DNA from: Angelakisella massiliensis
Lineage (GTDB): Bacteria; Bacillota; Clostridia; Oscillospirales; Ruminococcaceae
NCBI RefSeq assembly: GCF_900104675.1
Contig: NZ_LT629945.1
Location: 2,408,756-2,472,755, forward strand
Length of the DNA: 64,000 bases
Direction: 5' to 3'
Shown: positions 43,127-52,709 of the stretch, piece by piece
Layout of the letters: each line of letters begins with the position of its first letter
Position numbering within the stretch: position 1 is the stretch's first letter
Notes under the pieces: model-generated
Told to the model about the DNA's origin: nothing
Databases searched by the model: none
What the model saw: the letters and a program-made list of their open reading frames with translations, nothing else
Translations under genes and position numbers: made by a program

Positions 43127-44257
43127 TTACTTCCTGACGTAAAGCCGGGGTACGCGGGGGGCAATGGCGCAGACGCATTCATAGGAGATGGTATCTGCCA
43201 GCTGAGCCAACTGATCAAAAGTGATGGTTTCTTCCCCATCCTGGCCCACCAGCACCACCTGGTCTCCCATTTTCACTGGAGGAAGACCGGTAACATCCAC
43301 CATCATCTGGTCCATACATACCCGGCCAACCACCGGAGCGGGGCAGCCATGAATCAGCACCTTCCCCCGGCCACCCAGTATACGGGCATAACCATCGGCA
43401 TAGCCTACAGGGATGGTGGCAATCTGTCTGGGCTCTTGCGCCGTGAAGCGGCGTCCATAGCTGATGGTGTCTCCCGGCAGCACCGTTTTGACCATCGCCA
43501 CCGTGGAATGTAGAGACAGAATGGGCCGCAGCTGCGGTACAGAGCGGGCCATTTCTCTGGACGGTGACAACCCATACTGGGCGATTCCTTCCCGAACCAT
43601 ATCCATCGCCATTTCCGGAAAACGCAGAGAAGCGGCGGAATTGGCGCAATGGCGCAGCCCAAGAGAAAATCCCGCCTTCTCCAAACGGGCACAGGCCTGC
43701 CGGAAACGATGAAACTGCTCTCTGGTAAAGGCTTCCTGCTCCCCTCCCAGCTCATCAGCCACAGCAAAATGAGTAAAGGTACCTGTCAGCTCCAAATGCG
43801 GACCCAATGCGGCGCGAACCTGCTCCTCCAGATCTTCCCTGCGGGCGTCAAAGCCCAGACGGTTCATGCCGGAATCGATCTTCAAATGGCACTTGACATG
43901 GATTCCCAATCCCGCGGCCGCTTCCTCCAGCGCCTGTCCATATTCCACGGAAAACAGCGCCTGGGTCAGATCATATTCATCCAGAGCAATGGTATAAGCC
44001 ACCGGAGTATAACCCAGAATCAAAATGGGACGGGTGATACCTCCCTCTCTCAGAGACATCCCTTCCTGGACGGTAGCCACACCAAACCAATCCGCTCCCA
44101 GCCGCTCCAGTTCCCGGGCCACCGGAACATCTCCATGGCCATAGGCGTTTGCCTTGACCACCGCCATATACAGACTGCCCTCCCGGCGGAGGGTGCGATA
44201 ATTATCTCCAAGGGTGTCCAGATCCACCTCTGCCCAGATCCTTCTCTCCAGCTTCAA
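43127..44257 (-). CDS. alr: Alanine racemase
   Basis: A 376-residue PLP enzyme interconverting L- and D-alanine for peptidoglycan. AVVKANAYGHG contains the PLP-binding Lys (K35), LKIDSGMNRLGF and REGIAQYGLSP are conserved, and the catalytic Tyr lies in ISYGRRFTA. VGRVCMDQMMVDVT is the substrate-side loop. The N-terminal TIM barrel and C-terminal beta domain are of normal length. Its promoter overlaps back to back with that of the DUF1624 gene. Confidence 0.97.
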   Translation of the reverse strand: MKLERRIWAEVDLDTLGDNYRTLRREGSLYMAVVKANAYGHGDVPVARELERLGADWFGVATVQEGMSLREGGITRPILILGYTPVAYTIALDEYDLTQALFSVEYGQALEEAAAGLGIHVKCHLKIDSGMNRLGFDARREDLEEQVRAALGPHLELTGTFTHFAVADELGGEQEAFTREQFHRFRQACARLEKAGFSLGLRHCANSAASLRFPEMAMDMVREGIAQYGLSPSREMARSVPQLRPILSLHSTVAMVKTVLPGDTISYGRRFTAQEPRQIATIPVGYADGYARILGGRGKVLIHGCPAPVVGRVCMDQMMVDVTGLPPVKMGDQVVLVGQDGEETITFDQLAQLADTISYECVCAIAPRVPRLYVRK

Positions 44258-44318
44258 GTCGTTTCCTCCTTTTCCCGTGTCCGGTAAATGTCCCTTTTCA
44301 CGGTTGGATTCCTTCCAT

Positions 44319-44369
44319 AGTATATTGCAATTTCCCGGTATTTACAACACCCATTTCCTATACTATAAT
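44319..44369. promoter_or_regulatory. Overlapping divergent promoters of alr and the DUF1624 gene
   Basis: Plus strand: TTTACA (44341-44346), 17 bases, TATAAT (44364-44369). Minus strand: TTGTAA (44347-44342), 17 bases, TATACT (44324-44319). The two -35 boxes share six base pairs, so polymerases would compete. Confidence 0.75.
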
Positions 44370-44473
44370 AAAAGCCTGTGAAAATCAGCGAAAAACCAGT
44401 CTTTTCACCTGCCGTTTTGTTCGCTGTTTCTTTGTACTTTCCGGCCTGATGGCCACTGAAAGGCGGTATCTTT

Positions 44474-45247
44474 TTGACTGCTTCTTCTCCTCTTTCTCCC
44501 AAACGGGTCCATATGATGGACGAGCTCCGGGGCGTTCTCATTCTGCTGGTAGCGCTGTACCACCTTCTTTATGATCTGGCGGTGCTGTTCCCTGTAGGAA
44601 TCCCCTGGATGTTTGACCCATGGATGAATAACCTGCGCAACCTCTGCACCGGTACGCTCATTTTTATCTCCGGCATCTCCTGCCTTTACAGCCGCAGCAA
44701 CCTCCGCCGGGGCCTTAAAACCTTCCTGTGGGGCATGGCGCTGACAGTGGGGACCTTCCTTGTAATGCCCAGTCAGCTGATTCTTTTTGGTATTCTCCAC
44801 TTTTTCGGTGTGTCCATGATGCTCTATCCCCTGCTTCGCCCCCTTCTGGATAAAATCCCTACCGGTATCGGTATGTGGAGCTGTGTGGCGTTATACTTCC
44901 TCACCTTTCATGTTTATAGCGGTGTGTTCGGACTGCCTGCTCTGGGGCTTTCCGTCCCCATGCCGGATTTTCTCTACGGCCATCCCCTGCTGTTCTTTGT
45001 GGGATTTCCCGCAGAGGGCCTTTCCTCCGCAGACTATTATCCCCTGATTCCCTGGATCTTCCTGTTTCTGGCGGGGACCTTCTGTGGGCGGTGGCTGCGG
45101 GCAGGAAAATTCCCCGACTTTGTCTATCAGTCCCATAACCCCCAGTTGGCTTTTATCGGCCGCCACACCTTATTGATTTATCTGGTCCATCAGCCCCTGT
45201 TTTACGGCCTGCTGACGCTGATCTTCTTTCTGGTGAGCGGCAGATGA
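44474..45247 (+). CDS. DUF1624 / heparan-alpha-glucosaminide N-acetyltransferase-like membrane protein
   Basis: A 257-residue polytopic protein with about seven membrane segments. DELRGVLILLVALYHLLYDLAV and GTLIFISGISCLYSRSNLRRGLK are the conserved N-terminal blocks of DUF1624, with the His of YHLLYD as the likely catalytic residue; QLILFGILHFFGVSMML is another. Such proteins transfer acyl groups across the membrane, probably to a cell-envelope glycan; the acceptor is unknown. TTG 44474 is chosen because AAAGGCGG lies about eight bases upstream; ATG 44513 is an alternative without a ribosome site. Confidence 0.88.
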   Translation: MTASSPLSPKRVHMMDELRGVLILLVALYHLLYDLAVLFPVGIPWMFDPWMNNLRNLCTGTLIFISGISCLYSRSNLRRGLKTFLWGMALTVGTFLVMPSQLILFGILHFFGVSMMLYPLLRPLLDKIPTGIGMWSCVALYFLTFHVYSGVFGLPALGLSVPMPDFLYGHPLLFFVGFPAEGLSSADYYPLIPWIFLFLAGTFCGRWLRAGKFPDFVYQSHNPQLAFIGRHTLLIYLVHQPLFYGLLTLIFFLVSGR

Positions 45248-45270
45248 AGTCCTCTACCCTGTCATTTCAA

Positions 45271-45330
45271 AAAACAACCGCGCGGGTTCCAGCGTCAAAG
45301 TCATGGAATCCACGCGGTTTTTCTTTTTTT
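45271..45330. terminator. Bidirectional terminator
   Basis: ACCGCG...GGGTTCCA pairs with TGGAATCC...CGCGGT (stem interrupted by one unpaired base), loop of 12, with A-rich and T-rich flanks. It serves the DUF1624 gene and the convergent DUF1835 gene. Confidence 0.9.
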
Positions 45331-45338
45331 AAAAGCTT

Positions 45339-46295
45339 TTACAGCTTTTCCTTTTCTTTGCGCAGCCGGCAGTGATAAGCAGGATCATCCGCCGCCGCTT
45401 TTGTGACATATTCAAGATTTCCTGCCTGGATCATCTGTTTCAACCGCAGCCACACCCAGGTATCCCCAATGCCCAATGGATACTTTCCAAGCACTGTGCC
45501 AACCAACCGGGCCGCCATAAACTCCTTTGGCTGTTTCTCCAACTCCCGCAGAATAAAGGAATCATACAAAGTTTCAGGCATACTTACCAAGCGGCCATTC
45601 AGCAGTGCCCGCAAAGGGGCGTTTTCCTGCTGAAGAATCCGCCACCGATTCCCCATACCCCGAGCCAGGTTCACTGGCAGCTTTTTTCCCAGGGCTGTCA
45701 TTTCTCCCCATCGGTGAGGTTCCATCTCTCCCCAGCCTGAGTATTGCTGTACTGTACCGTCTGGCTGCTCCTCAAAATCCGGCAGCCGCACCAGCGTAAG
45801 TTTCAGGTTTTCAAAGCCGATAGGACGCAGCTGTTCCATGAGCCAATATAATCCGCAAATCTCGTCAGGATTGTTGCCGCTCCAAATCCGTACCGGCTCT
45901 CCCCCGGCAGCTCTTTGCCGCAATATTTCCAGACTTTTGCGGCTGCTTTCCAGCATCTCCTGTGCGGCCTGTTCTCCTTGGGGATAGTGGTCCATCAGCA
46001 TTCGGAGGGCCGCTTCCCGCTTTGGCCCAATCCCCTCCTCATTGATTTCCCCTACGCTCAGGGCGCAGGAAAAGCAGATAATATCCTTCCGGCTCCCCTC
46101 CAGTGGAATGGCCCGCTCCCAGTTTTTCCGTTCCCGCTCCTGGGCCTGCCGCTCCATCTCCTGTATCTCCTCCGGCGAAGGTTTGGGACCATCGCCCGCT
46201 ACAACAACGCTGACCACACCGCCGATATCTTTTCCTTTTCCCATCGCAACGGCCATACTGCCTGCGGCGCTGTCGCTGAATACAACTTCCAGCAT
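45339..46295 (-). CDS. DUF1835/DUF3658 domain protein
   Basis: A 318-residue cytosolic protein. The N-terminus MLEVVFSDSAAGSMAVAMG has the DUF1835 pattern (a GDSaaG-like loop), and IWSGNNPDEICGLYWLMEQLR is its second block. The C-terminal 100 residues, with LGKKLPVNLARGMGNRWRILQQENAPLRALLNGRLVSMPETLYDSFI, match the DUF3658 arrangement. Function is unknown; such proteins often stand alone, as here. ATG 46295 is preferred over an open frame reaching 46328. Confidence 0.85.
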   Translation of the reverse strand: MLEVVFSDSAAGSMAVAMGKGKDIGGVVSVVVAGDGPKPSPEEIQEMERQAQERERKNWERAIPLEGSRKDIICFSCALSVGEINEEGIGPKREAALRMLMDHYPQGEQAAQEMLESSRKSLEILRQRAAGGEPVRIWSGNNPDEICGLYWLMEQLRPIGFENLKLTLVRLPDFEEQPDGTVQQYSGWGEMEPHRWGEMTALGKKLPVNLARGMGNRWRILQQENAPLRALLNGRLVSMPETLYDSFILRELEKQPKEFMAARLVGTVLGKYPLGIGDTWVWLRLKQMIQAGNLEYVTKAAADDPAYHCRLRKEKEKL

Positions 46296-46328
46296 CCGTC
46301 CTCTTCCTCTCCATCTTTTTTCTATCAA

Positions 46329-46729
46329 TCACTGATTTTCCGTCTGCTTTCTGTTTGTTATTATAGCAAGTCCCGCGGAGGGATTCAATTTCAGCAGGAC
46401 GGTATTGTCTGAGCCATACTTTTCTTTACCAGTTGTCTCCGATGAAAAGGTGAGAGCTGTTTTGAGACAATCAAATGTCCCAACGATTCTCCCCTGCATT
46501 CCCCTTGTTTTCAAAAGGTTTGCGTCAGCCGGGCAGCAGGCAGTTTCAGAGCAACCGCAAATTCAAAACCCAAACTGTCCCCTCATCCAAGTGCAGCATA
46601 AAACTTCCTGCGCTCCACCCTTTTCCAGTGTTTGGGCTCCCTATTTATTGAAAGTATAGATACTTTGGAAGCAAATCATGGACCAATGATGAACAGCTGT
46701 GAATCAATTGTAAATTATCATAAATATCA
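46329..46729. other. Intergenic, nothing recognised
   Basis: About 400 bases between two divergent units. Short frames only. Apart from the marR-ftsH promoter at its right end, no feature was seen. Confidence 0.4.
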
Positions 46730-46758
46730 TTGACAATATTATTTTTTTAAAATATTAT
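46730..46758 (+). promoter_or_regulatory. Promoter of the marR-ftsH operon
   Basis: TTGACA (46730-46735), 17-base A+T-only spacer, TATTAT (46753-46758). The octamer AATATTAT occurs twice around the spacer and could be part of an operator. Confidence 0.8.
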
Positions 46759-46803
46759 ATATGCAGCATAAATAATATAAAAATAAAGAAAGGATGAACA
46801 GGT

Positions 46804-47289
46804 TTGGAGATCATCCGCTTCAAAAACACCATTTGGGACGAGCTTCGGCTGGTCAATGAAAAAATGGAACGGGTATTCCGGGACAGCACTGATCCCTGCG
46901 GTCTGACCCTGATGCAGCTTCGGCTGCTGGTGGAAATTGCCGAACATCCCAATACCACTGTAGGCTCTCTCAGCAAAACCATGTCCATGGCCGGTGCCAA
47001 TTGTTCGGTCATGTGCAAGCGTTTGGAAAAATGCGGCCTGATTGAGCGGTTCCGAAGCCCAGAAGATGAACGGGTGGTACAGATGCGTTTGACCGAGGCA
47101 GGCAGTAATGCTGTAGAAGAAACTACCAGGAGCTTGCGTCAACGCTATGAGCCCATTATCCATCAAGAACCTCGGGAAAACATCAATGCTATCCTTGACG
47201 GTCTGAGCCGTCTGAACGATTTGCTGGTTCGTATGGAGGAAGCCTCCTGCAGCGATTCCACAAACACATCCATTCCAACAAAGGAGTGA
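46804..47289 (+). CDS. MarR family transcriptional regulator
   Basis: A 161-residue regulator: GLTLMQLRLLVEIAEHPNTTVGSLSKTMSMAGANCSVMCKRLEKCGLIERFRSPEDERVVQMRLTEAG is the winged helix with the DER...LT wing. The Cys residues near the recognition helix (CSVMCKRLEKC) could permit thiol sensing, an inference. It begins with TTG 46804, preceded by GAAAGGA; no ATG is available. Six bases separate it from ftsH, so the two are one operon. Confidence 0.92.
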   Translation: MEIIRFKNTIWDELRLVNEKMERVFRDSTDPCGLTLMQLRLLVEIAEHPNTTVGSLSKTMSMAGANCSVMCKRLEKCGLIERFRSPEDERVVQMRLTEAGSNAVEETTRSLRQRYEPIIHQEPRENINAILDGLSRLNDLLVRMEEASCSDSTNTSIPTKE

Positions 47290-47295
47290 CATTTT

Positions 47296-49116
47296 ATGCA
47301 CGAAGAAAAAAGTCCCCGCAAACCCTTGCTATACTACTATTGCATTACATTATTGGTACTGATGCTCCTCAACGCCCTGGTATTCCCCTCCCTCATGGGC
47401 AACCGTGTAACGCCGGTGGATTACAACACTTTTCTCAATGAACTGGATGCCGGTCATGTGACCCAGGTTACACAGGACGGGGAGGAATTATTGTTTGTCA
47501 CCGAGGTGGATGGCAAAGAGCATATTTACTCCACTGCCTGGGATGACCCTGATTTGACAGAACGGCTTCGGGCTCAGGAAAACATCAGCTTTGGCAAAAT
47601 CGTTCCCAAAGAAAACTCCCCGTTGCTCAGCTTCATCCTCACCTGGATCTTCCCCATGATCCTCTTTATCGGCATCGGCCAGCTGCTGATGCGGCAGATG
47701 CAGAAAAGAATGGGCGGCGGCCCCAATGCCATGACCTTCGGCAAGGCCAACGCCAAAATTTATGTGGCTGCCCAGACAGGCAAAACCTTTGCCGATGTGG
47801 CCGGTGAAGATGAAGCCAAAGAAGCTTTGTCAGAGATCGTGGATTTTCTCCACAACCCGGAGAAATACGCCCGCATCGGCGCTTCCCTTCCCAAAGGCGC
47901 GCTGCTGGTAGGCCCTCCCGGAACCGGTAAGACCCTGCTGGCCAAAGCTGTGGCCGGTGAAGCCAATGTTCCCTTCTTCTCCATTTCCGGTTCCGAGTTT
48001 GTGGAAATGTTTGTGGGTATGGGCGCGGCCAAGGTTCGGGATCTGTTCAAGCAGGCCAACGAAAAGGCTCCCTGTATCGTCTTTATCGATGAGATCGACA
48101 CCATCGGCAAAAAGCGTGACGGCGGCGGCGTAGGCGGCAACGATGAGCGGGAGCAGACCCTCAACCAGCTGCTTACCGAGATGGACGGCTTTGACGGACG
48201 CAAGGGCGTGGTGATTCTGGCAGCCACCAACCGTCCCGAGAGCCTCGACCCTGCACTGCTGCGTCCCGGACGTTTTGACCGCCGGGTACCTGTAGAGCTG
48301 CCTGATCTGGCGGGACGGGAAGCGGTGCTGAAAGTCCACGCCAAGGACGTCCAAATGGAACCTGACATCGACTTCAACGCCATTGCCCGTGCAACCTCCG
48401 GCGCTTCCGGCGCGGAGCTGGCCAATATCGTCAACGAAGCCGCCCTGCGGGCTGTCCGTATGGGACGGGACAAGGTAAGCCAGAGTGATCTGGAGGAGAG
48501 CGTGGAGGTGGTCATCGCCGGTTACCAGCGCAAGAGCGCCGTTATCTCTCCCAAGGAGAAGGAGATCGTTGCTTACCATGAGATCGGTCACGCCCTGGTT
48601 GCGGCCAAGCAGACCAACTCCGCTCCTGTCCACAAGATCACCATCATCCCCCGTACTTCCGGCGCTTTGGGATACACCATGCAGGTGGAAGAAGGGGAAA
48701 AGGTGCTGATGACCCGTGAGGAGGCGTTCAATAAGATCGCTACCCTCACCGGCGGCCGCGCGGCGGAAGAGCTGGTGTTTGGAACCTTTACCTCCGGCGC
48801 TTCCAATGATATCGAGCAGGCCACCCGCATCGCCCGTTCCATGGTCACCCGCCTGGGTATGAGCAAAAACTTTGATATGATGGGCCTGGAAACAATTCAA
48901 AACCAGTATCTTGGGGGAGACGCTTCTCTCACCTGCTCTCCTGAAACCGCCGCCAAGATCGACGACGAGGTTCTGGAACTGATCAAGTCCGCCCACACCA
49001 AGGCTATAGAAATTCTTCAGAACAATCAGGCAAAGCTTCATGAATTGGCGGCTTATCTGTTGGAAAAGGAAACCATCACCGGCGAAGAATTCATGAACAT
49101 CCTGGAGAAGGAATAA
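47296..49116 (+). CDS. ftsH: ATP-dependent zinc metalloprotease FtsH
   Basis: A 606-residue membrane-anchored AAA+ protease. TM1 is about 12-33, an extracytoplasmic domain of about 75 residues follows, TM2 is about 109-132. The AAA module has Walker A GPPGTGKT (206-213), Walker [13 protein letters not shown] and the second region of homology [19 protein letters not shown]. The zinc motif is H428-E-I-G-H432. It degrades misfolded or regulatory membrane and cytosolic proteins. Co-transcription with a MarR regulator is unusual for a housekeeping ftsH, so it may be a stress-inducible paralogue. Confidence 0.96.
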   Translation: MHEEKSPRKPLLYYYCITLLVLMLLNALVFPSLMGNRVTPVDYNTFLNELDAGHVTQVTQDGEELLFVTEVDGKEHIYSTAWDDPDLTERLRAQENISFGKIVPKENSPLLSFILTWIFPMILFIGIGQLLMRQMQKRMGGGPNAMTFGKANAKIYVAAQTGKTFADVAGEDEAKEALSEIVDFLHNPEKYARIGASLPKGALLVGPPGTGKTLLAKAVAGEANVPFFSISGSEFVEMFVGMGAAKVRDLFKQANEKAPCIVFIDEIDTIGKKRDGGGVGGNDEREQTLNQLLTEMDGFDGRKGVVILAATNRPESLDPALLRPGRFDRRVPVELPDLAGREAVLKVHAKDVQMEPDIDFNAIARATSGASGAELANIVNEAALRAVRMGRDKVSQSDLEESVEVVIAGYQRKSAVISPKEKEIVAYHEIGHALVAAKQTNSAPVHKITIIPRTSGALGYTMQVEEGEKVLMTREEAFNKIATLTGGRAAEELVFGTFTSGASNDIEQATRIARSMVTRLGMSKNFDMMGLETIQNQYLGGDASLTCSPETAAKIDDEVLELIKSAHTKAIEILQNNQAKLHELAAYLLEKETITGEEFMNILEKE

Positions 49117-49261
49117 GCTTGATCAAAATAATCCTCTTCTGCCATCAGCGGACCATATCACATCTCCGCTCGATCCCCCATGGCGCAAAGAGGATGAAAC
49201 AAGGTCACTTGATTGTCTTTGGTCTTTCGTGTTGCATTTAGTATCGGACGTTTGACTGACT

Positions 49262-49286
49262 GCGGCCCGGCCCTGAGCCGGGCCGC
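49262..49286 (+). other. GC-rich hairpin between ftsH and the MATE gene
   Basis: GCGGCCCGGC (49262-49271) pairs perfectly with GCCGGGCCGC (49277-49286) around a five-base loop. A run of six T residues begins only about 16 bases later, so it is either a poor terminator or an intercistronic structure. Confidence 0.6.
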
Positions 49287-49355
49287 CTGAATCAAATGGA
49301 CTTTTTTCTCCTTATTGAGAATATTCTTCGCTTGTGAAAGGACGGCTTTACACCC

Positions 49356-50738
49356 ATGAATACCCGTACCAATGATTTGGGAAGGGACCCTGTCCATCCC
49401 CTGCTGCTTCGTTTGGCCCTTCCCTCTATTCTTGCGCAGCTGGTCAATATGCTTTATAATATCGTGGACCGCATTTACATCGGTCACATTCCCGGAGTGG
49501 GGGCCGCGGCCCTTACCGGTGTCGGCGTTACCATGCCGGTCATCCTGCTGATCACCGCTTTCAGCTCCCTCATCGGCATGGGCGGCGCCCCCAGAGCCGC
49601 CATCAAAATGGGACAGCAGGACAACGACGGCGCAGAGCGGGTACTGGGCACCTGCTTTACCACACTACTGGGAATTTCTGTTGTTCTGACAGTCTTTTTT
49701 CTCGCCTTCGGACGGCCTCTGCTGATGGCCTTCGGCGCCAGTGAAAGCACTATCGACTACGCTGTGGCATACATGAATATTTATGTCTGCGGCACCATTT
49801 TCGTTCAGATGGCTCTGGGGCTGAACACCTTCATTTCCACCCAGGGACTGACCCGGATCAGCATGATGACCGTTGTCATCGGCGCTATCATCAATATTGT
49901 TCTGGACCCTGTTTTTATCTTCCTGTTTGGCATGGGGGTGGAAGGTGCTGCTCTGGCCACCATCCTTTCTCAGGCGGTGTCCGCTGTATGGGTATTAAAG
50001 TTCCTCTCCAGCTCCAAATCCTCCCTGCGGCTGCGGAAAAAATATCTCCGGCCGGACCCCAAAATTCTGGGGGCCGTATTGGCTTTGGGTGTTTCTCCTT
50101 TCATTATGCAGTCCACCGAAAGCCTGCTGAATTTGGTTTTCAACACCTCCCTGCAGTGGTACGGCGGCGATCTGGCTGTAGGTTCCATGACCATTCTGGC
50201 CAGTATGATGCAGTTTATGATGCTGCCCCTGATGGGGCTTACCCAAGGTACTCAGCCCATTATCAGCTATAATTACGGCGCGCAGAACAACGGCCGCGTC
50301 CGTCAGGCTTTCAGCCTGCTTCTTCGCTACGCCATCGGTTATACCGTCTTTTTCTGGGTGCTGATATTGGCCGTTCCACAGCTGTTCGTCTCCATGTTCA
50401 CCTCTGATCCCCAGCTGGTGGAATATGCCTCCTGGGCGATGCGGATCTATTTGGGGGCCAGCTGTATCATGGGCGCGCAAATCGCCTGCCAGCAAACCTT
50501 TATCGCCGTTGGGCAGGCGAAAAGCTCTTTGTTCCTGGCGCTGCTGCGGAAAGTCATTCTTCTCATTCCGCTCATTCTCATTCTGCCCTTTTTCTTTGAA
50601 AACAAGGTCATGGCCGTCTTTCTGGCTGAGCCCGTGGCAGACCTGATGGCCACCACTGTCACCGTGATCATGTTCACCATCCAGTTCAGAAAAATCCTGG
50701 CTAAAAATGAACCACACTCCAAGGAGGAACCTGTATGA
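49356..50738 (+). CDS. MATE family multidrug/Na+ antiporter
   Basis: A 460-residue exporter with twelve membrane segments. The N-terminus (DLGRDPVHPLLLRLALPSILAQLVNMLYNIVDRIYIGHIPGVGAAALTGVGV) and GMGGAPRAAIKMGQQDNDGAERVLG are typical of the DinF/NorM-like MATE group in Clostridia. It expels organic cations or other drugs using an ion gradient; the substrate is not evident. AAAGGA is the ribosome site. The next gene overlaps its end by four bases. Confidence 0.94.
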   Translation: MNTRTNDLGRDPVHPLLLRLALPSILAQLVNMLYNIVDRIYIGHIPGVGAAALTGVGVTMPVILLITAFSSLIGMGGAPRAAIKMGQQDNDGAERVLGTCFTTLLGISVVLTVFFLAFGRPLLMAFGASESTIDYAVAYMNIYVCGTIFVQMALGLNTFISTQGLTRISMMTVVIGAIINIVLDPVFIFLFGMGVEGAALATILSQAVSAVWVLKFLSSSKSSLRLRKKYLRPDPKILGAVLALGVSPFIMQSTESLLNLVFNTSLQWYGGDLAVGSMTILASMMQFMMLPLMGLTQGTQPIISYNYGAQNNGRVRQAFSLLLRYAIGYTVFFWVLILAVPQLFVSMFTSDPQLVEYASWAMRIYLGASCIMGAQIACQQTFIAVGQAKSSLFLALLRKVILLIPLILILPFFFENKVMAVFLAEPVADLMATTVTVIMFTIQFRKILAKNEPHSKEEPV

Positions 50739-51175
50739 TGCAACGGATGCTTATCCGCTTCCAACAGTTTATGGCCGGCCGTCACGGCTTGGATCAGCTC
50801 ACTGTGGCGCTGCTGTGCGTCAGCCTTTTTTCAAACCTGATGCTGGGCCTGACCCGCTGGATCTGGTGGTATCCTCTGGAACTGGCGGCGCTGGCGCTGG
50901 CAGTGTTCCGCACCCTTTCCCGCAACCATCCAAAGCGCTGGGCGGAAAATCAAAAATTTCTCTCCCTTTGGAATCCCTTCCGCCAGAAATGCCGGCGGCT
51001 TTGGATCGATCTGAAGCAGAAAACCCTCTCCTTCTCCGCTTCCATGGAAGACAAACGAACCCATCGTCATTTTCAGTGCCCCCAATGCGGCCAAAAAATC
51101 CGGGTTCCAAAGGGCCGGGGAAAAATCATTATCACCTGCCCCCGGTGCCGTCATGAATTCCAAAAAAAGACCTGA
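50735..51175 (+). CDS. Small membrane protein with C-terminal zinc ribbon
   Basis: A 146-residue protein of unknown function. Two hydrophobic segments (about 22-58) are followed by a basic linker and a C-terminal zinc ribbon, CPQCGQKIRVPKGRGKIIITCPRCRHEF, of the type seen in MJ0042/zinc-ribbon membrane proteins. AAGGAGG lies before the ATG inside the end of the MATE gene, and the four-base overlap indicates co-translation. Confidence 0.82.
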   Translation: MMQRMLIRFQQFMAGRHGLDQLTVALLCVSLFSNLMLGLTRWIWWYPLELAALALAVFRTLSRNHPKRWAENQKFLSLWNPFRQKCRRLWIDLKQKTLSFSASMEDKRTHRHFQCPQCGQKIRVPKGRGKIIITCPRCRHEFQKKT

Positions 51176-51185
51176 TTATCAAAAT

Positions 51186-51223
51186 GCGCCCATTTTTCTC
51201 TGTTTCCACAGGGAAATGGGCGC
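51186..51223 (+). terminator. Putative terminator after the zinc-ribbon gene
   Basis: GCGCCCATTT (51186-51195) pairs perfectly with AAATGGGCGC (51214-51223), with an inner CTGT/ACAG stem. A T tract is lacking, so strength is uncertain. Confidence 0.5.
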
Positions 51224-51521
51224 TTAAACGATTGATCAGCCTGCTTTGGAAAGCCTAAAATTCCCTCCGGCCAGAAAAACATCCAAATTTAGCCAGCTTT
51301 GTCAGGACAAATACTCCACACAGACTTTATCCATAGAAAACAAAAGGAATCACATCCGCCGGATTGTTGTTTTCAGAATTGAACAGCATCAGTCAAAACA
51401 GCCGCGGACATTTTGGAGCGAACCGAAATGCCGCTGTTGGGGCGATGAATTCCAATGGTCAAATCCCTTTAGCAAACACCGACTGTGTTTCCCTTTTCCC
51501 CCGATTTCAGCAGCATAAGCA
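51224..51521. other. Intergenic, nothing recognised
   Basis: About 300 bases between convergent units; no gene or element recognised. Confidence 0.35.
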
Positions 51522-51565
51522 GCGCCCGCCCCCCTCCCGGAAAAGGGAGAAGGACGGGCGTTTTT
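51522..51565 (+). terminator. Terminator facing the xdhC gene
   Basis: GCCCG...CTCCC pairs with GGGAG...CGGGC around GGAAAA, followed by five T residues on the plus strand. It would stop plus-strand read-through into the molybdenum hydroxylase operon. Confidence 0.65.
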
Positions 51566-51581
51566 CATACAAAATTTCTCT

Positions 51582-52610
51582 TTACAGGGAGGCGTCCTCG
51601 ATGAGCACTTCCATGACGCCTCCGCACACCATTCCCTCATCCTCGGCAGAACCGGTCAAATCCACCTCATAGATCTTCCAGCCCCCTGTACCAATGAGGT
51701 CCAAGGCTTCCCGAATCACACCGGCTTCCGCGCAGCCGCCGCCGATGCTGCCCACTGTGCTCCCCCAGGGAGTGATGAGCATCTTTGCCCCCGCGCCTCT
51801 GGGGACAGACCCCTGGGAGGAAAGGATAGTGGCCATGGCCATGGGACCACGGTCCTCCTTGGCCAGCTCATCCAGTACCTCCTGGTCAAAATCAGAGCGG
51901 TTGACCACCTGACGGTGCCGCTCCGGCTGGTCGCTGCCCAGGCGTCGGAAGCAGATCAGCTGTGCCATAATGGAAACCGCGATCTCTTCCGGTGTCACAG
52001 CGCCAATGGACAAACCAATGGGGGTGCATACCCGGGCCAGACGGTCCTCCCGTATCCCTTCCTTGGCCAGCAGCTCCTTAACAGCAGCCACCCGGCGGCG
52101 GGAACCGATCATCCCGATGTATCCCGGCTCTTCCCCCTGGAGAATCATCCGCAGGCAGGCGGTATCATGACGATGACCCCGGGTGACGATCACCACATAG
52201 TCAAAGGCATTGAGCCGCAGGGCCGGGATCACTTCCTCAAAGCTGCCGCAGCATACCTTTTGGGCAGCGGGAAACCGTCCTTCATTGGCAAAGGACGGAC
52301 GGTCATCCACCACAACGATGGAAAAGCCCAATTTACTGCCAAACTCCACCAAGGGCAGCGCAATATGCCCTCCACCCAGAATCACCAGACGGGATTCCGG
52401 AGAAAAGGGCTCCACCACGGTCAGATTCTCCCCTTCCCGAACAAAGGAAGGAATCCCCTTGGCGTAAGCCTGAGTCAACAACTGTTCCCAGGTATCGCCG
52501 TCTTCCTCCAGCAGTTCCTTGCAGACCCCCGCAGCGGTATAGGTGCTGAGCAAACCGATTTTTCGATTTGCTTTGAGCGTAGCCGCCAATTTCTGATAGA
52601 TGTTTTCCAT
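51582..52610 (-). CDS. XdhC/CoxI-like molybdenum-hydroxylase maturation protein with reversed domain order
   Basis: A 342-residue protein. The Rossmann domain comes first (about 74-215): RLVILGGGHIALPLVEFGSKLGFSIVVVDDRP, then YVVIVTRGHRHD and GMIGSRRRV. The XdhC_CoxI domain comes last (about 265-342): MATILSSQGSVPRGAGAKMLI, GSIGGGCAE and DEGMVCGG. In classical XdhC the order is the opposite. XdhC inserts and sulfurates the molybdenum cofactor of xanthine-dehydrogenase-like enzymes. AAAGGAG before ATG 52610 sets the start. It is the last gene of the operon encoding the three enzyme subunits. Confidence 0.93.
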   Translation of the reverse strand: MENIYQKLAATLKANRKIGLLSTYTAAGVCKELLEEDGDTWEQLLTQAYAKGIPSFVREGENLTVVEPFSPESRLVILGGGHIALPLVEFGSKLGFSIVVVDDRPSFANEGRFPAAQKVCCGSFEEVIPALRLNAFDYVVIVTRGHRHDTACLRMILQGEEPGYIGMIGSRRRVAAVKELLAKEGIREDRLARVCTPIGLSIGAVTPEEIAVSIMAQLICFRRLGSDQPERHRQVVNRSDFDQEVLDELAKEDRGPMAMATILSSQGSVPRGAGAKMLITPWGSTVGSIGGGCAEAGVIREALDLIGTGGWKIYEVDLTGSAEDEGMVCGGVMEVLIEDASL

Positions 52611-52709
52611 CCTCTGCTCCTTTCTCCCGGAACCTTTTTTTGATGCAGCCATAGGATATGGTAGTACTTTCATTTTATCACGGAGAACGCTCCGGGAAAG
52701 GAGGACTTT

